Assembly (NCBI GenBank): GCA_937872925.1
Contig: CALMUT010000077.1
Span: forward strand, 1-45,064
Direction of reading: 5' to 3'
Length of the DNA: 45,064 nucleotides
Source of the DNA: an uncultured Myxococcales bacterium
GTDB lineage: Bacteria > Myxococcota_A > Polyangia > Polyangiales > Polyangiaceae
Shown here: one piece after another, positions 1-9,044 of the stretch
Layout of the letters: every line of letters starts with the position of its first letter
How positions within the stretch are numbered: the first letter of the stretch is position 1
The notes under the pieces: generated by a model
What the model saw: only the letters and a program-made list of their open reading frames with translations
The model's database searches: none
Told to the model about the DNA's origin: nothing
Made by a program: the position numbers and the translations under genes

Positions 1-3000
1 TTCCAAGCGAAGTCGGCGCTATGCGCGACCTGAGATAGGTGTCGCGTGGCGCTCGTGATCCGGCCCAGTCCGTCCACGGCTTCGACGCTCGGCGTCTTGT
101 CGTAGGGCGATGCTGGGTTCGCGCGACCCGGATCCCAGTAGTGCTTTTGAAGCGGGTGGTACTCAGTGCGTGACTGCAAGCCCGCATTCGTAAGCGTGCG
201 GATGCTGCGCCCAACGGCGTCGCGCCAACTGCTGTCACCCGGCCCGTCCATCTGAAGATCCGGCGACGTGCGTTCGCCCGGTCCTGCCATGCGCGCACGC
301 ACGCTGCGCCAGGCGCTCCCGCGCGCGTCGAACAACTGCACGCCGGAGATAGCCCATCTTTCGTCCGCTCCGGTTCCGTCCGGAACAATGGACGCACGTT
401 TTCGGCCCGCGCCGTCAATCAAGTCCTCGGCGCTGTCAACCTCCGCGTGTCCCGAGAATCGCCGCAGCTCGGTTGTGACCCGCGAGAGTGGCGCCGCCAG
501 TTCGTACGCGTAGGATACAGACGGCAGCTGCTCACTGTCACCAGGTCGCACGACCCGAGTGACCCGCCCCAGCGCATCGTAGCCGAGCAACGTCGTCGAG
601 CCGGCGTAGTCCTGGACTTCCGTCGCAACCCCGAACCTTCGATCCACTTGCTGGCGTTCAACGAGTTCGAGGTCGTCACGCACTCGTACGAATTCAGCCA
701 ACACGAATGTCGCGCTCTGCGCATCCCACTCAAACCGCCGCCCTCCTCCGCGCGCATCGCGCGTTTCCAAGACGTTGCCGTGTGCATCGTATTTCGACAT
801 GGCCACCTCATCAAACTCCTCCAACCCCGGACCCACCCACGCTTCTTGTCGCGTCAAGTCGCCGCGCGTGACTTTGCCCAAGGGCAGGCCGACGAAGGGC
901 GCGCCGTCGTAGTAGCTGCGGGTCATGCGGACGCGGGTGCCGCTGGCGTCGGTGAGCTCCTCAGTGGCGGTGCGCCCTAGGATCCATTCCGCGGGATCGT
1001 TGGCGAAGGTCCGGGTGGTGAGGGCTTCGTCGTTGCCCGCGAGTTTGTCGCCGGCGACGACTTCGCCCCAGCGATACTCGGCGGTTTGGTTGCCGTATTC
1101 GTCTTCGTCCCATTCCGTCAGGGTGACGCGCACCGCAGAGGCGTCGGCGCCTTCGATGTGCTCGACGCGTTCGCTCGACTTGTAGGCGTAGACGATCGGC
1201 GCGCCGCCCGCGGCGCTGGCGACGGTTTGGGAAGTGTACTCGCTGGTGGTTCGGTCGAAGATGTGGCCCTGTTCGGTGCGGCGCTCGACCTGGCGCACAG
1301 CGCCGCGGAGGGAGCGCAGGGCGAGTCCCAAGTCGAACTGCGTGTCCGTGAGCAGCGTGGGGGTGTGTTCGTCGCCCAGGGCGCGCTCGACGCCACCCGC
1401 GAAGCCGGCGAAAGTGCGCTCGGGGGCGTCCCAGGCGCCATCGCGGTACACGTACTCCGTCGCCATCACGGGATCACCGAGGGACACGTCCGTCTCTACG
1501 CGGGACACCACGGGCATGGCGATGTTCATGCGCGTGGCCCAGGGCGTTCCGGCGTCGCGCGCGCGGGCGGCGTGGGCGGCAGCGGGTTCGTAGCTGATGC
1601 GGGTGATCTTGCCCAAGCCGTTGTCGATGCGGGTCATCAGGCCCGCGCGGCCGTCGGGGAAGAGCTCCAAGTAGCGCCAGGCGTTTTCGGGAGAGCCGCT
1701 GGTGTCCGCCCACACGATGTCGGTGCTGCCTGAGCCGTTCATATCGGCGAAGCCCGCAAAGGAGCCAGGCTTCTTGGTGGGTGTGCCGCTGATGGACACC
1801 GGGCTTGCGAATTGCCCGGCTGCAGTCGCCACAGCCACCGACACCTGAGTCACACCGAGATGCACCAGATCGACCCAGCCGTCGCTGTTCAGGTCGACGA
1901 GCTGATAGGGATCGCTCTCGTTGAAGGTCGGTACGCCCGTGGCAACTGCGGCGGGCTCGAACGTGCCGCGGCCACGGCCAAGCCAGTACGTAAGCGCGCC
2001 AGAGCGCAGGAAGACGAGATCGAGCAGCCCGTCACCGTTGACGTCGGCTAGGTGGGTCTTGCCGTTGGAGAAACGCAGCTCTTGTTTCGGGTCGATGATT
2101 CCGACCGTCTTCGGCGTGGCGAAGTCCTTGCCGCCGAGGTTGTGCCCGATGACCAAGCCCGCTGCCGTGGTGGCGACGAAGTCGATGCGGCGATCGCCGT
2201 CGATATCCGCCAGGCGCACGTCGGGATCTTCGAACGACAAGTTGGGCACCGTGGGGATCGCCACGCTGGGCGACCAGTGCGTGGCATCCAGCCCAGGGAA
2301 GTAGCGGAATTGGCTCACTCCGCTTTTGGCAACCAGATCGATGGCGCCGTCGCCGTCGAAGTCCGCGAGCCCAACGCCTGGTTGGTCGAGGCTGAGGGAG
2401 GGCGAATCTGTCGAGAGCCAGTCCTCGGCCGCACGCCAACTCTTGCCGTCATGGTTTGCGTAGCTGCGGAACGCGCCGGCTTTGCTCACCAGCAGATCCG
2501 GCAGGCCGTCGCCGTTCAGATCGGCCAAAGAGACGGACGACTCCGCGGGCGTACGACCTGGGGGCGACGTCATCGTCACCAGTGCGCCGCTGCTCGTGAG
2601 TTCTCCGCCCGTGTACGCGTACTTCAAGGTCGGAAGCGCCGTTTCGCCGTCGGAGCCGACGAGCCGCAGCGTTTCGAGCAGGGAACGTGCGCCTGGGGCG
2701 TAGCCAAGCTCGTAGCTGCGGACCCTTTCGGCACCGACTCGGACCTCGATGCGCGCAAGGCGTTTGTCGAGACGTTGCGATATCCCACTCGAGAACAACA
2801 CGTGCACATCGGGCCGCGCCGTGTACTCGAAGGTCACCGCGATGCGCGTGGCGTCGGAAAAGTCGTTCCACGTGACCCGCGAAAGCAGCGCGCGGCCGGA
2901 GCTTGTGTCCCAAGCGTAGCGCACGACGTGCCCGTGCAGATCGAGCTGTTCACGCAAGAGCCAGGCTGCAACCTTGTTGCCCTCCGCTTCGGTGAAGCCG

Positions 3001-3518
3001 CTTCCCCCGAATCGATACGTGACGCCGCTCTTGTCGCGGGCTTCAAACGTCTTCCCGTCCGCGGACTGTTTGACGCGTACGAAAGCGCCGCCCTCGTGCT
3101 CGGGACGGAATACGCCTGGACTCACTTGCAGCAGATCCCCGGGCACGCCGATCCCAACCAACTCCAAGCGGTCCGAGCTGTCGAAACGCGGCACACCTTC
3201 GTTGGTGCGGCGCCGAATGCTCGGCAACCCGCCGAGCCGCCAGCCCGTGCCCAGCTCGCTGACGCCACCTCCCATGTCGTAGTCGAGGGACAGCTTCGGC
3301 CCGAAGCCTCCCGCGGCGGGTGGCAGCACCAGATCCAGCCCGGTGCTCGCGGTGCCGCTGGCCAGGGAAGGAACGAAAGAACGACCGAGTCCCTCTACGG
3401 ACGCAGGCCCTTTGGGCAGGCTGATGCGCGTGGATTCGAGGCCACCAGCGTGAACCGGACGCACAAACAACAGCAGCAGCATCGCGCCCAGGGCGGCCCA
3501 CATAATCTTCCGCGTCAT
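1..3518 (-). CDS. Secreted SpvB/TcB-like RHS protein (5' part; runs off left edge)
   Basis: About 1172 codons are open from ATG 3518 to the window edge, so the C-terminus is missing. The start follows a GGAGAAG ribosome site six bases upstream. Residues 1-24 form a signal peptide ending near VHAGG. Residues 30-130 match the SpvB/TcaC N-terminal pattern (SLPKGPASVEGLG, LSLDYDMGGG, GWRLGGLPSIRRR). About six FG-GAP/VCBS repeats of the form ADLNGDGLPDLLV lie near residues 325-600. A TcB middle region follows (DNGLGKITRISYEP at about 630, GTPWATRMN, then FAGFAGGVE), and an RHS motif LLGYDALGRVTRV sits near 978. In this family such proteins form a beta-cocoon or filament carrying a C-terminal effector; here that part lies outside the window. 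It is transcribed divergently from the lipoprotein operon at 3675. Translation by eye shows no stop to base 3. Confidence 0.9.
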   Translation of the reverse strand, partial: MTRKIMWAALGAMLLLLFVRPVHAGGLESTRISLPKGPASVEGLGRSFVPSLASGTASTGLDLVLPPAAGGFGPKLSLDYDMGGGVSELGTGWRLGGLPSIRRRTNEGVPRFDSSDRLELVGIGVPGDLLQVSPGVFRPEHEGGAFVRVKQSADGKTFEARDKSGVTYRFGGSGFTEAEGNKVAAWLLREQLDLHGHVVRYAWDTSSGRALLSRVTWNDFSDATRIAVTFEYTARPDVHVLFSSGISQRLDKRLARIEVRVGAERVRSYELGYAPGARSLLETLRLVGSDGETALPTLKYAYTGGELTSSGALVTMTSPPGRTPAESSVSLADLNGDGLPDLLVSKAGAFRSYANHDGKSWRAAEDWLSTDSPSLSLDQPGVGLADFDGDGAIDLVAKSGVSQFRYFPGLDATHWSPSVAIPTVPNLSFEDPDVRLADIDGDRRIDFVATTAAGLVIGHNLGGKDFATPKTVGIIDPKQELRFSNGKTHLADVNGDGLLDLVFLRSGALTYWLGRGRGTFEPAAVATGVPTFNESDPYQLVDLNSDGWVDLVHLGVTQVSVAVATAAGQFASPVSISGTPTKKPGSFAGFADMNGSGSTDIVWADTSGSPENAWRYLELFPDGRAGLMTRIDNGLGKITRISYEPAAAHAARARDAGTPWATRMNIAMPVVSRVETDVSLGDPVMATEYVYRDGAWDAPERTFAGFAGGVERALGDEHTPTLLTDTQFDLGLALRSLRGAVRQVERRTEQGHIFDRTTSEYTSQTVASAAGGAPIVYAYKSSERVEHIEGADASAVRVTLTEWDEDEYGNQTAEYRWGEVVAGDKLAGNDEALTTRTFANDPAEWILGRTATEELTDASGTRVRMTRSYYDGAPFVGLPLGKVTRGDLTRQEAWVGPGLEEFDEVAMSKYDAHGNVLETRDARGGGRRFEWDAQSATFVLAEFVRVRDDLELVERQQVDRRFGVATEVQDYAGSTTLLGYDALGRVTRVVRPGDSEQLPSVSYAYELAAPLSRVTTELRRFSGHAEVDSAEDLIDGAGRKRASIVPDGTGADERWAISGVQLFDARGSAWRSVRARMAGPGERTSPDLQMDGPGDSSWRDAVGRSIRTLTNAGLQSRTEYHPLQKHYWDPGRANPASPYDKTPSVEAVDGLGRITSATRHLSQVAHSADFAW

Positions 3519-3674
3519 CGTCACTTCTCCGATCACTGAGAGGCGCCATCGGCCCGGTGCGGATCGAGTTGCGCGGTTTCTGTCCCACCTGCCAGGCCGG
3601 TCAGGCCGAGAACAAAATCGAAGTCACGACTCTTTTTGGACAACTGGCGCTGCCCCATGCCCGAGGGGCACCCC
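3519..3674. promoter_or_regulatory. Divergent intergenic region
   Basis: These 156 bases separate the minus-strand RHS gene from the plus-strand lipoprotein operon and must hold at least one promoter for each. Ribosome sites are visible at both ends (GGAGAAG for the RHS gene, GAGGGG before ATG 3675). The stretch around 3620-3645 (aaaatcgaag ... ctttttggac) is the least GC-rich part. I could not pick out a clear -35/-10 pair or an operator palindrome. Confidence 0.4.
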
Positions 3675-5321
3675 ATGAACACATCGAAGCGTCCATTTTT
3701 CGCAGTCCTTGGTTTCTTCTCCTTGTCTCTGGCGGCTGCCGCAGCGGCTACCGCGTGCTCCAACGAAGATTTCACGCCAGACGCCTCGGGGGCGCAGCCT
3801 GATGGCGATGGCGGAACGACGAATCCGGACGCGGCCGGCTCGCCTGACGGCGGTTCGCCAGATGCCGCTGCGCAACCCGACGCCGCGCCCTGTATTCCAA
3901 CGGGCGGCGAAGACCGCCCGGACGACGACTTTGCAGACACGAACTGCGACGGCATCGACGGTGACGTCACCCACGGCGTGTTCGTTTCGCCCGCTGGCAG
4001 CGACGGCGCGGAGGGCAGCATGGCCGCGCCTGTCGCCAGTATCGGCAAAGCCGTAGCTCTTGCCCAAGCCGCACAGAAGGACGTCTACGTGTGCAATGGC
4101 ACGTACGCCGAGAACGTCGTCATCGAGACCACCGGCGTTGCGCTCTTTGGCGGCTATGACTGCACCAAGGGTTGGACTCGCAGCAGCGAGCGCGCGCGCA
4201 TCGCCCCGGGCTCGGGGATCCCGCTGCGCATCAAGAGCGCCAACGACACCGCGATTGATCGGCTGGAGCTCAGCGCGCCGGCAGGCGTGGACCCCGGTGA
4301 GAGTTCCATCGCCGCGACGGTGGAGACTTCCACAGGAGTCGTGCTCAATCGCGCGGAGTTGATCGCAGCGGACGCTGCCCCCGGAAAGCCCGGTACTCCG
4401 GCGACTGCCAACACGACTCCGGCCATCTCGGGCGCAGCTGGCGCGAACGTCGCAGTCAGCCAATGCCTCACCGCAAATCCTCCTGCGGGTGCGTGCAAAC
4501 AGGCCGCCGCGGGCGGTGTGCAGTCGGCGCTAGTCCAGTGTGACAGTCCTCTCAAACACCGCGGGGGCGATGGCGGCAAAGGCGGCAACGTCTACCTGAA
4601 GGCGGCCACGCAGAAGGGGGCCAACGGCTTGACCTTCGGGGCCAAGGGCGGGCAACCAGGATTCGCCGGCAGCCCCGGCCAGCCGGGACAAGCTGGCACG
4701 GCGGGCGAGCCCGGCGGCAAGTTCGGCAGCGTGGTCGACGGCGTCTACGTGCCCAGCAACGCGGGCACGGACGCCACAGCCGGCAAGATGGGCGAAGCGG
4801 CGGGCGGTGGTTCCGGCGGCGAGACCTGGTGGGTGCCAGATGTTGGTGCCTGGTACGTGGTTGGCGCAGGTGGTGGCCAAGGTGGCTACCCGGGTTGCGG
4901 CGGCGACGGCGGCAAAGCGGGTGGCGGCGGTGGCGCGTCGATCGCACTCATCGCCACGGGCAGCGACATCACGATCCGCTGGAGCAAGCTGAAGACAGGC
5001 GCGGGCGGCGATGGCGGCGCACCGAGCGACGGAGCTGCGGGACAGCCCGGTGGCAAGGGTGGCGCGGGCGGCAGCTGCTCCACGGGCAGTGGTTGCGAAG
5101 GCAAACCCGGCGGCGACGGCGGCAGCGGTGGCAAAGGCGGCCCCGGCGGGCCCGGTGGTGGCGGTCCGTCGATTGGGATCCTGACGACCGGCGCGACGCC
5201 GACGACGGACGCGGTGACCTTCGACCTGGGCGCACCCGGCAACGGCGCCAGTGGCTTCGACGGCAAGAGCGCGGCCAGCGGCGAAGCTGGCGACATCGTG
5301 ACCGTGCCCAGCACTCCCTGA
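3675..5321 (+). CDS. Beta-helix/Gly-rich lipoprotein (first of operon)
   Basis: 548 residues from ATG 3675, chosen because GAGGGG precedes it and a lipoprotein signal peptide starts there; an upstream in-frame ATG at 3636 would bury the signal. The lipobox ends in ATAC with Cys28, followed by SNEDF. An Asp-rich NCDGIDGD stretch (residues 90-97) resembles MopE-type motifs. Residues 101-150 (GVFVSPAGSDG, IGKAVALAQAA, VYVCNGTY) fit the DUF1565/pectin-lyase-fold opening. From about 295 to the end the protein is GGX-rich, interrupted by short beta segments such as GGGGASIALIATGSDITI and GGGPSIGILTTG, ending in TFDLGAPGNG. Three other genes in the window share this layout. The likely role is a surface-anchored structural or adhesive protein; no catalytic residues were recognised. 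It lies 37 bases before the next gene. Confidence 0.9.
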   Translation: MNTSKRPFFAVLGFFSLSLAAAAAATACSNEDFTPDASGAQPDGDGGTTNPDAAGSPDGGSPDAAAQPDAAPCIPTGGEDRPDDDFADTNCDGIDGDVTHGVFVSPAGSDGAEGSMAAPVASIGKAVALAQAAQKDVYVCNGTYAENVVIETTGVALFGGYDCTKGWTRSSERARIAPGSGIPLRIKSANDTAIDRLELSAPAGVDPGESSIAATVETSTGVVLNRAELIAADAAPGKPGTPATANTTPAISGAAGANVAVSQCLTANPPAGACKQAAAGGVQSALVQCDSPLKHRGGDGGKGGNVYLKAATQKGANGLTFGAKGGQPGFAGSPGQPGQAGTAGEPGGKFGSVVDGVYVPSNAGTDATAGKMGEAAGGGSGGETWWVPDVGAWYVVGAGGGQGGYPGCGGDGGKAGGGGGASIALIATGSDITIRWSKLKTGAGGDGGAPSDGAAGQPGGKGGAGGSCSTGSGCEGKPGGDGGSGGKGGPGGPGGGGPSIGILTTGATPTTDAVTFDLGAPGNGASGFDGKSAASGEAGDIVTVPSTP

Positions 5322-5358
5322 GCCGCACGTCGCCCCTATCGAAACACGAGAAACGATC

Positions 5359-8300
5359 ATGACGAACGCAACCAAGACGAAGTACCTCGCCGCTCTTCTG
5401 CTTTCCGGACTCTCCCTGGCGTGCAGCGGCGGAAGCGATGACGCCGACGGACGGACATCCAAAACCCCAGAACCCGTCACAGAGAAGCCCGCGTGCGTGA
5501 TCAGTGCGGATTGTCCCGCAGGCACGCACTGCGACCTGGGCGAGTGTGTGCAGCAGTGCAACACCGAGCAGTCCTGCGGCGCAAGCACGAGCTGCTCGCC
5601 GCGCGCTCGCTGCCTCGGACCCAGCCAGCCCGACCAGGATCCGGAACCGTCTACCGAGTATGGCGGCTCTGTGCAGGTGGAGCCGGCTGCAGTGCAGCTT
5701 GGCGATGGTGACGAGTCCTTCGGCATCACGCTGACGAGCACTTCCACGGAGCCGGTGCGCTATCGGGTCGTGCTTGCGGGGCCACATCTCAGCGTGACTG
5801 AGCCGCGCGGCGAGTTCGTGGGTTCGAAGACGGTCCAGGTTGCCGTGTCGCGCGCAGGCATCGCTGAGCTCGACAGCGCGGGTACGGTTCAGATCAAGAC
5901 CACGTTGGGAGACGTCGTGGTGGATGCGCCGCTGCACGTCGGCATTTCCGGACGCTACCAAGGCACCCTGCGCTACGACGGCGCTGCCCTCGATCTTGGC
6001 AGCGCGCGCATCGCCGTCGACATCATCGAGAAGAACGGCGACGTGTCGCTACGCCTGGATCCCACGGCATCTCTGCTGTTTCCCGCAACCGCCACCGGCG
6101 ACACCACGGGCTTCGGCACCTACGACAAGAAGAGCCTGGATGCGGTGATCGCCCAACGCGTCGATGCCGCTTTTGGGGCGTCGCGCAATCACTTCAAGCG
6201 TGATCTCGGCCGCCGCATCGCTTTGGACGTCTCGCCCAGCGGCTCGCGCCGACTCGAAGGTACCTTCAAAGAGACGGTGCACGGGCTGTTCTCACAGCCG
6301 GTCGAGCTCGGTGGCCGCGTGACCCTCGAGCTGGTGCCCAACGCAACTGCGCCGTCCTTCAATGTGGGCAATGCGCCGGAAATGCCCAGCGCGTCCACGG
6401 GTCTGCCTAGTGTCAACACGCTGTTCGACTGGACTGCAGGCTGCACCGGTACCCTCGGCAGCATCTGCGGTTTGCTCGCAGACGCCGTCAGCTGCGCTCC
6501 CGCGTTCGAGAAGCACTACTACCAACCGCTGTCCGACAGTCTGCTCTCCAAGGTGAGCGGCAGCATGCCGATGGCCGACGTCGCAACGTCCTGCGAAGCA
6601 GCGTTGGCGGCGAAGAACCCGTCTGCATTCAGTGGTGTGGCTGCCAAATGTGCGCAACCCGCGGCCTTGTCCTGCCTGCTACTGCAACCGCTTGCATATC
6701 CCAAGGGCTCGACCGCGGAGGACGTGATGTTCAACCGTGCGTTCGCGCGCACGCTCGCGCCCAGCCTGGTGGTTGCCCAGGAAAAATCGGTGCAAGCGCT
6801 GTACGCCTCTTTCTCCCAAGGTGTTTCCGCAGAACGCCAGCTCTACGACCAAGCCCTGGCAGCCATGGAGCCCACGCTGAGCTTCCTGCTGCACCCCGCG
6901 GTGCTCGAAAAGCTGCGCGGCATTTCTGCGAGCAGTGCCGTGGGTGACCCGTCTGGCAGCGATCCCACCACCACGGAGTTCCCCGCGCTGCGCTCCCTGG
7001 CTCGCGCCATTCACGTGACCTCGACCATCGACGGGGAGCGCGCACGCATCGACGCCGCATCGGGCCTGCAAGACGTCGCTGCAGTGCGCAGCGAAGCCCA
7101 AGAGCGAGCCGTACTCACCTACTTGGAAACCGTCGTGGTGGTGAAGCTGATCGAAGCGTGGGGCGCTTCTCCGCCGGCCGCGGTGGGCAGCACGGTCAGC
7201 GGCCTGCTCAACCCCGTCGACCAAGGCTTCGGCGCACTGGTGCAGGGCGCAGTCGCATTCGGAGTGCCCGAGGGCTTCGTGCCCTTCGTGTACCGACCCG
7301 AAGACGTCGGCAAAGGCGCCACGAACTTCGAACAGATGCACGCGATTGCGGCCACGCCAGTCAGCCAACTTGACTTGGAACAGAGTGCGTTTGAAGCGAA
7401 CAAGCGCGCATACGAGCAGAACCAGCAGTTGCTCGGTTCAGAGCTCGCCAGCGTGCGCACCAGCTTCGACCTGTCCTTGAAGGAGATCTGCGGCGCCGCA
7501 TTCCAGCCAGACGCCGTGCAAAGCAGCTCCGACTGGGACAGCTGCGGCGCCGGGCAGACGGGTCAAATCGGCACGCTCAGCGTGGAGATAGACCAAGCCC
7601 ATGCACGGCTCCAGTCCGCGGAGAGTCGCATCTTCGGCATGAAGCAGAAGATCGGGATCTCCCAAGACCAACTCGCCAAAACCCAGGGCGTGCACAGTAA
7701 GACGCTGCGCTTCATCAGCAAGACAGGCAAGCAACTGGAAGCGCTCACCTGGAGCGAGGGAATCATCAACGCCGCGCAAGTGGCTATCAACACGGCCTCT
7801 CAGGCCAACATCACCAACTTCTTCGCTCCGGCGGGGTTGGCGGCGGTCAACGCCCAGCTCGAACTACAAAAGACGGCGCTGCATGTCGCGCGCGAACGCC
7901 TGCAGACGGCGCAGACCATGCGTTTTGAAGCAGCTTCCGCGGAGATCGAACTGATCAACGGCATGGGCGACATTCAGAAGCAGATGATCGACCTGGCGCA
8001 GCTCGAGGTGGACATCCAGCAAGACGTGCTCGGCATCGTGCAAGCGAAGCTGCAGTTGCACAACGCTCTCGATCGCGCCCGCCTACTGCACGAGGAGCGG
8101 GGGCGCGCCTTGACGGCGACGGCGGGCAGCACGGCCACGGACCCGAGCTACCGTCTGCTGCGCGACTCCTTGGCACTGTCCGCACTGCGCGCCCGCTCCG
8201 ACGCGCAGCGTTCGCTCTACATCGCTGGGCGCGCGCTGGAGTACGAGATCAACGCACCGCTGGCCGGGCTTTCGTCCGCGGTGCTGGGCGCCAACAACGC

Positions 8301-9000
8301 GCACCGGGTGAAGAAGCTCCACGCTTGCTTCACGCAGATCCACGACAGCTACCGCATCGCGCACGGTTCGCCGCAGCAGTATGTGAGCGAAGTGTCAGTG
8401 CGCGAGATGCTCGGCGTGCACGGTCCCCGCGTCGACGATGTGACTGGACAAGAGCTGAGCGCCGGAGAGCAGTTCCGGCAGGTCCTGCTGCAGAACGCAA
8501 ACCTCGACGGCAAAGGCGGCGTCGGAGTCGCCTTCAGCACCAACCTGCAGGCTGGCAACGGCCTGTTCGCGACCGACGTATGCGCTGACAAGATCGTTGG
8601 ATTACGAGCGCAACTCGTCGGCGACTTTCTCGGCGATGGCACAGCCCAGGTCAACCTGCAGCTCTCCGGCGGCAGCGTATTCCGCAGTTGTTCGGACGAC
8701 TCCCTCACGAACTGGTCGCTCGGGTCCGGCAGCGGCTCCAGCGCTGGTGGCTTCGCTGTGGTCCAGGCGGGGGTGAACGACTTTGGCGACGCCGGCCAGA
8801 ACGCTTCGCTCTTCGGTCAATCCGTCGCGCGCGCCCAGTGGCAGCTCATAATCCCTGGTTCGCAGGATGCACCTAGCAATGCGGATCTGGACCTGAACCA
8901 GCTCGAAGACATCGTTCTCGAGCTCACACACAAAGCACTGCCCCGCCAGAGCGCCGCAGTGAACGTGGATGTCTCCTGCCTCGGTGCAGTGAACAACTGA
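5359..9000 (+). CDS. Large coiled-coil lipoprotein (1213 aa), function unknown
   Basis: The ATG lies 37 bases after the preceding stop. The signal peptide ends in LSLAC with Cys22. Residues 38-95 are Cys-rich (CVISADCPAGTHC, CVQQC, CSPRARC), like small disulfide modules. Residues 100-320 are predicted beta-rich, with an Ig-like look (VQVEPAAVQL, VTLELVPN). Residues 380-660 are mostly helical. Residues about 680-985 contain long amphipathic helices likely to form a coiled-coil stalk (ARLQSAESRIFGMKQKIG, LAQLEVDIQQDVLGIVQAKL). The last 200 residues return to beta structure (IVGLRAQLVGDFLGDGTAQV). I do not recognise the family. The order helical stalk then beta domain resembles Tc-toxin A subunits only loosely. 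It sits between two beta-helix lipoproteins in one operon, which suggests a shared surface complex. Confidence 0.85.
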   Translation: MTNATKTKYLAALLLSGLSLACSGGSDDADGRTSKTPEPVTEKPACVISADCPAGTHCDLGECVQQCNTEQSCGASTSCSPRARCLGPSQPDQDPEPSTEYGGSVQVEPAAVQLGDGDESFGITLTSTSTEPVRYRVVLAGPHLSVTEPRGEFVGSKTVQVAVSRAGIAELDSAGTVQIKTTLGDVVVDAPLHVGISGRYQGTLRYDGAALDLGSARIAVDIIEKNGDVSLRLDPTASLLFPATATGDTTGFGTYDKKSLDAVIAQRVDAAFGASRNHFKRDLGRRIALDVSPSGSRRLEGTFKETVHGLFSQPVELGGRVTLELVPNATAPSFNVGNAPEMPSASTGLPSVNTLFDWTAGCTGTLGSICGLLADAVSCAPAFEKHYYQPLSDSLLSKVSGSMPMADVATSCEAALAAKNPSAFSGVAAKCAQPAALSCLLLQPLAYPKGSTAEDVMFNRAFARTLAPSLVVAQEKSVQALYASFSQGVSAERQLYDQALAAMEPTLSFLLHPAVLEKLRGISASSAVGDPSGSDPTTTEFPALRSLARAIHVTSTIDGERARIDAASGLQDVAAVRSEAQERAVLTYLETVVVVKLIEAWGASPPAAVGSTVSGLLNPVDQGFGALVQGAVAFGVPEGFVPFVYRPEDVGKGATNFEQMHAIAATPVSQLDLEQSAFEANKRAYEQNQQLLGSELASVRTSFDLSLKEICGAAFQPDAVQSSSDWDSCGAGQTGQIGTLSVEIDQAHARLQSAESRIFGMKQKIGISQDQLAKTQGVHSKTLRFISKTGKQLEALTWSEGIINAAQVAINTASQANITNFFAPAGLAAVNAQLELQKTALHVARERLQTAQTMRFEAASAEIELINGMGDIQKQMIDLAQLEVDIQQDVLGIVQAKLQLHNALDRARLLHEERGRALTATAGSTATDPSYRLLRDSLALSALRARSDAQRSLYIAGRALEYEINAPLAGLSSAVLGANNAHRVKKLHACFTQIHDSYRIAHGSPQQYVSEVSVREMLGVHGPRVDDVTGQELSAGEQFRQVLLQNANLDGKGGVGVAFSTNLQAGNGLFATDVCADKIVGLRAQLVGDFLGDGTAQVNLQLSGGSVFRSCSDDSLTNWSLGSGSGSSAGGFAVVQAGVNDFGDAGQNASLFGQSVARAQWQLIIPGSQDAPSNADLDLNQLEDIVLELTHKALPRQSAAVNVDVSCLGAVNN

Positions 9001-9044
9001 CGATGGCCGCAGGCACCTCGCTCCCAAGACCGAAAGACACGACC

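Noticed and set aside
2052..3539. A 495-codon open frame on the plus strand
   Set aside because: It is antisense to the RHS gene, whose minus-strand translation shows clear SpvB and FG-GAP motifs; the plus-strand reading has no domain and follows from GC-rich codon use.
4530..5747. Long minus-strand frames opposite the Gly-rich gene
   Set aside because: Gly codons (GGN) read backwards as Pro/Ala/Arg-rich frames without stops; no signal or domain is present.
5359..9000. Naming the 1213-residue protein a TcA toxin subunit
   Set aside because: Only the order helical stalk then beta domain is similar; no TcA sequence motif could be matched and the protein is lipid-anchored.
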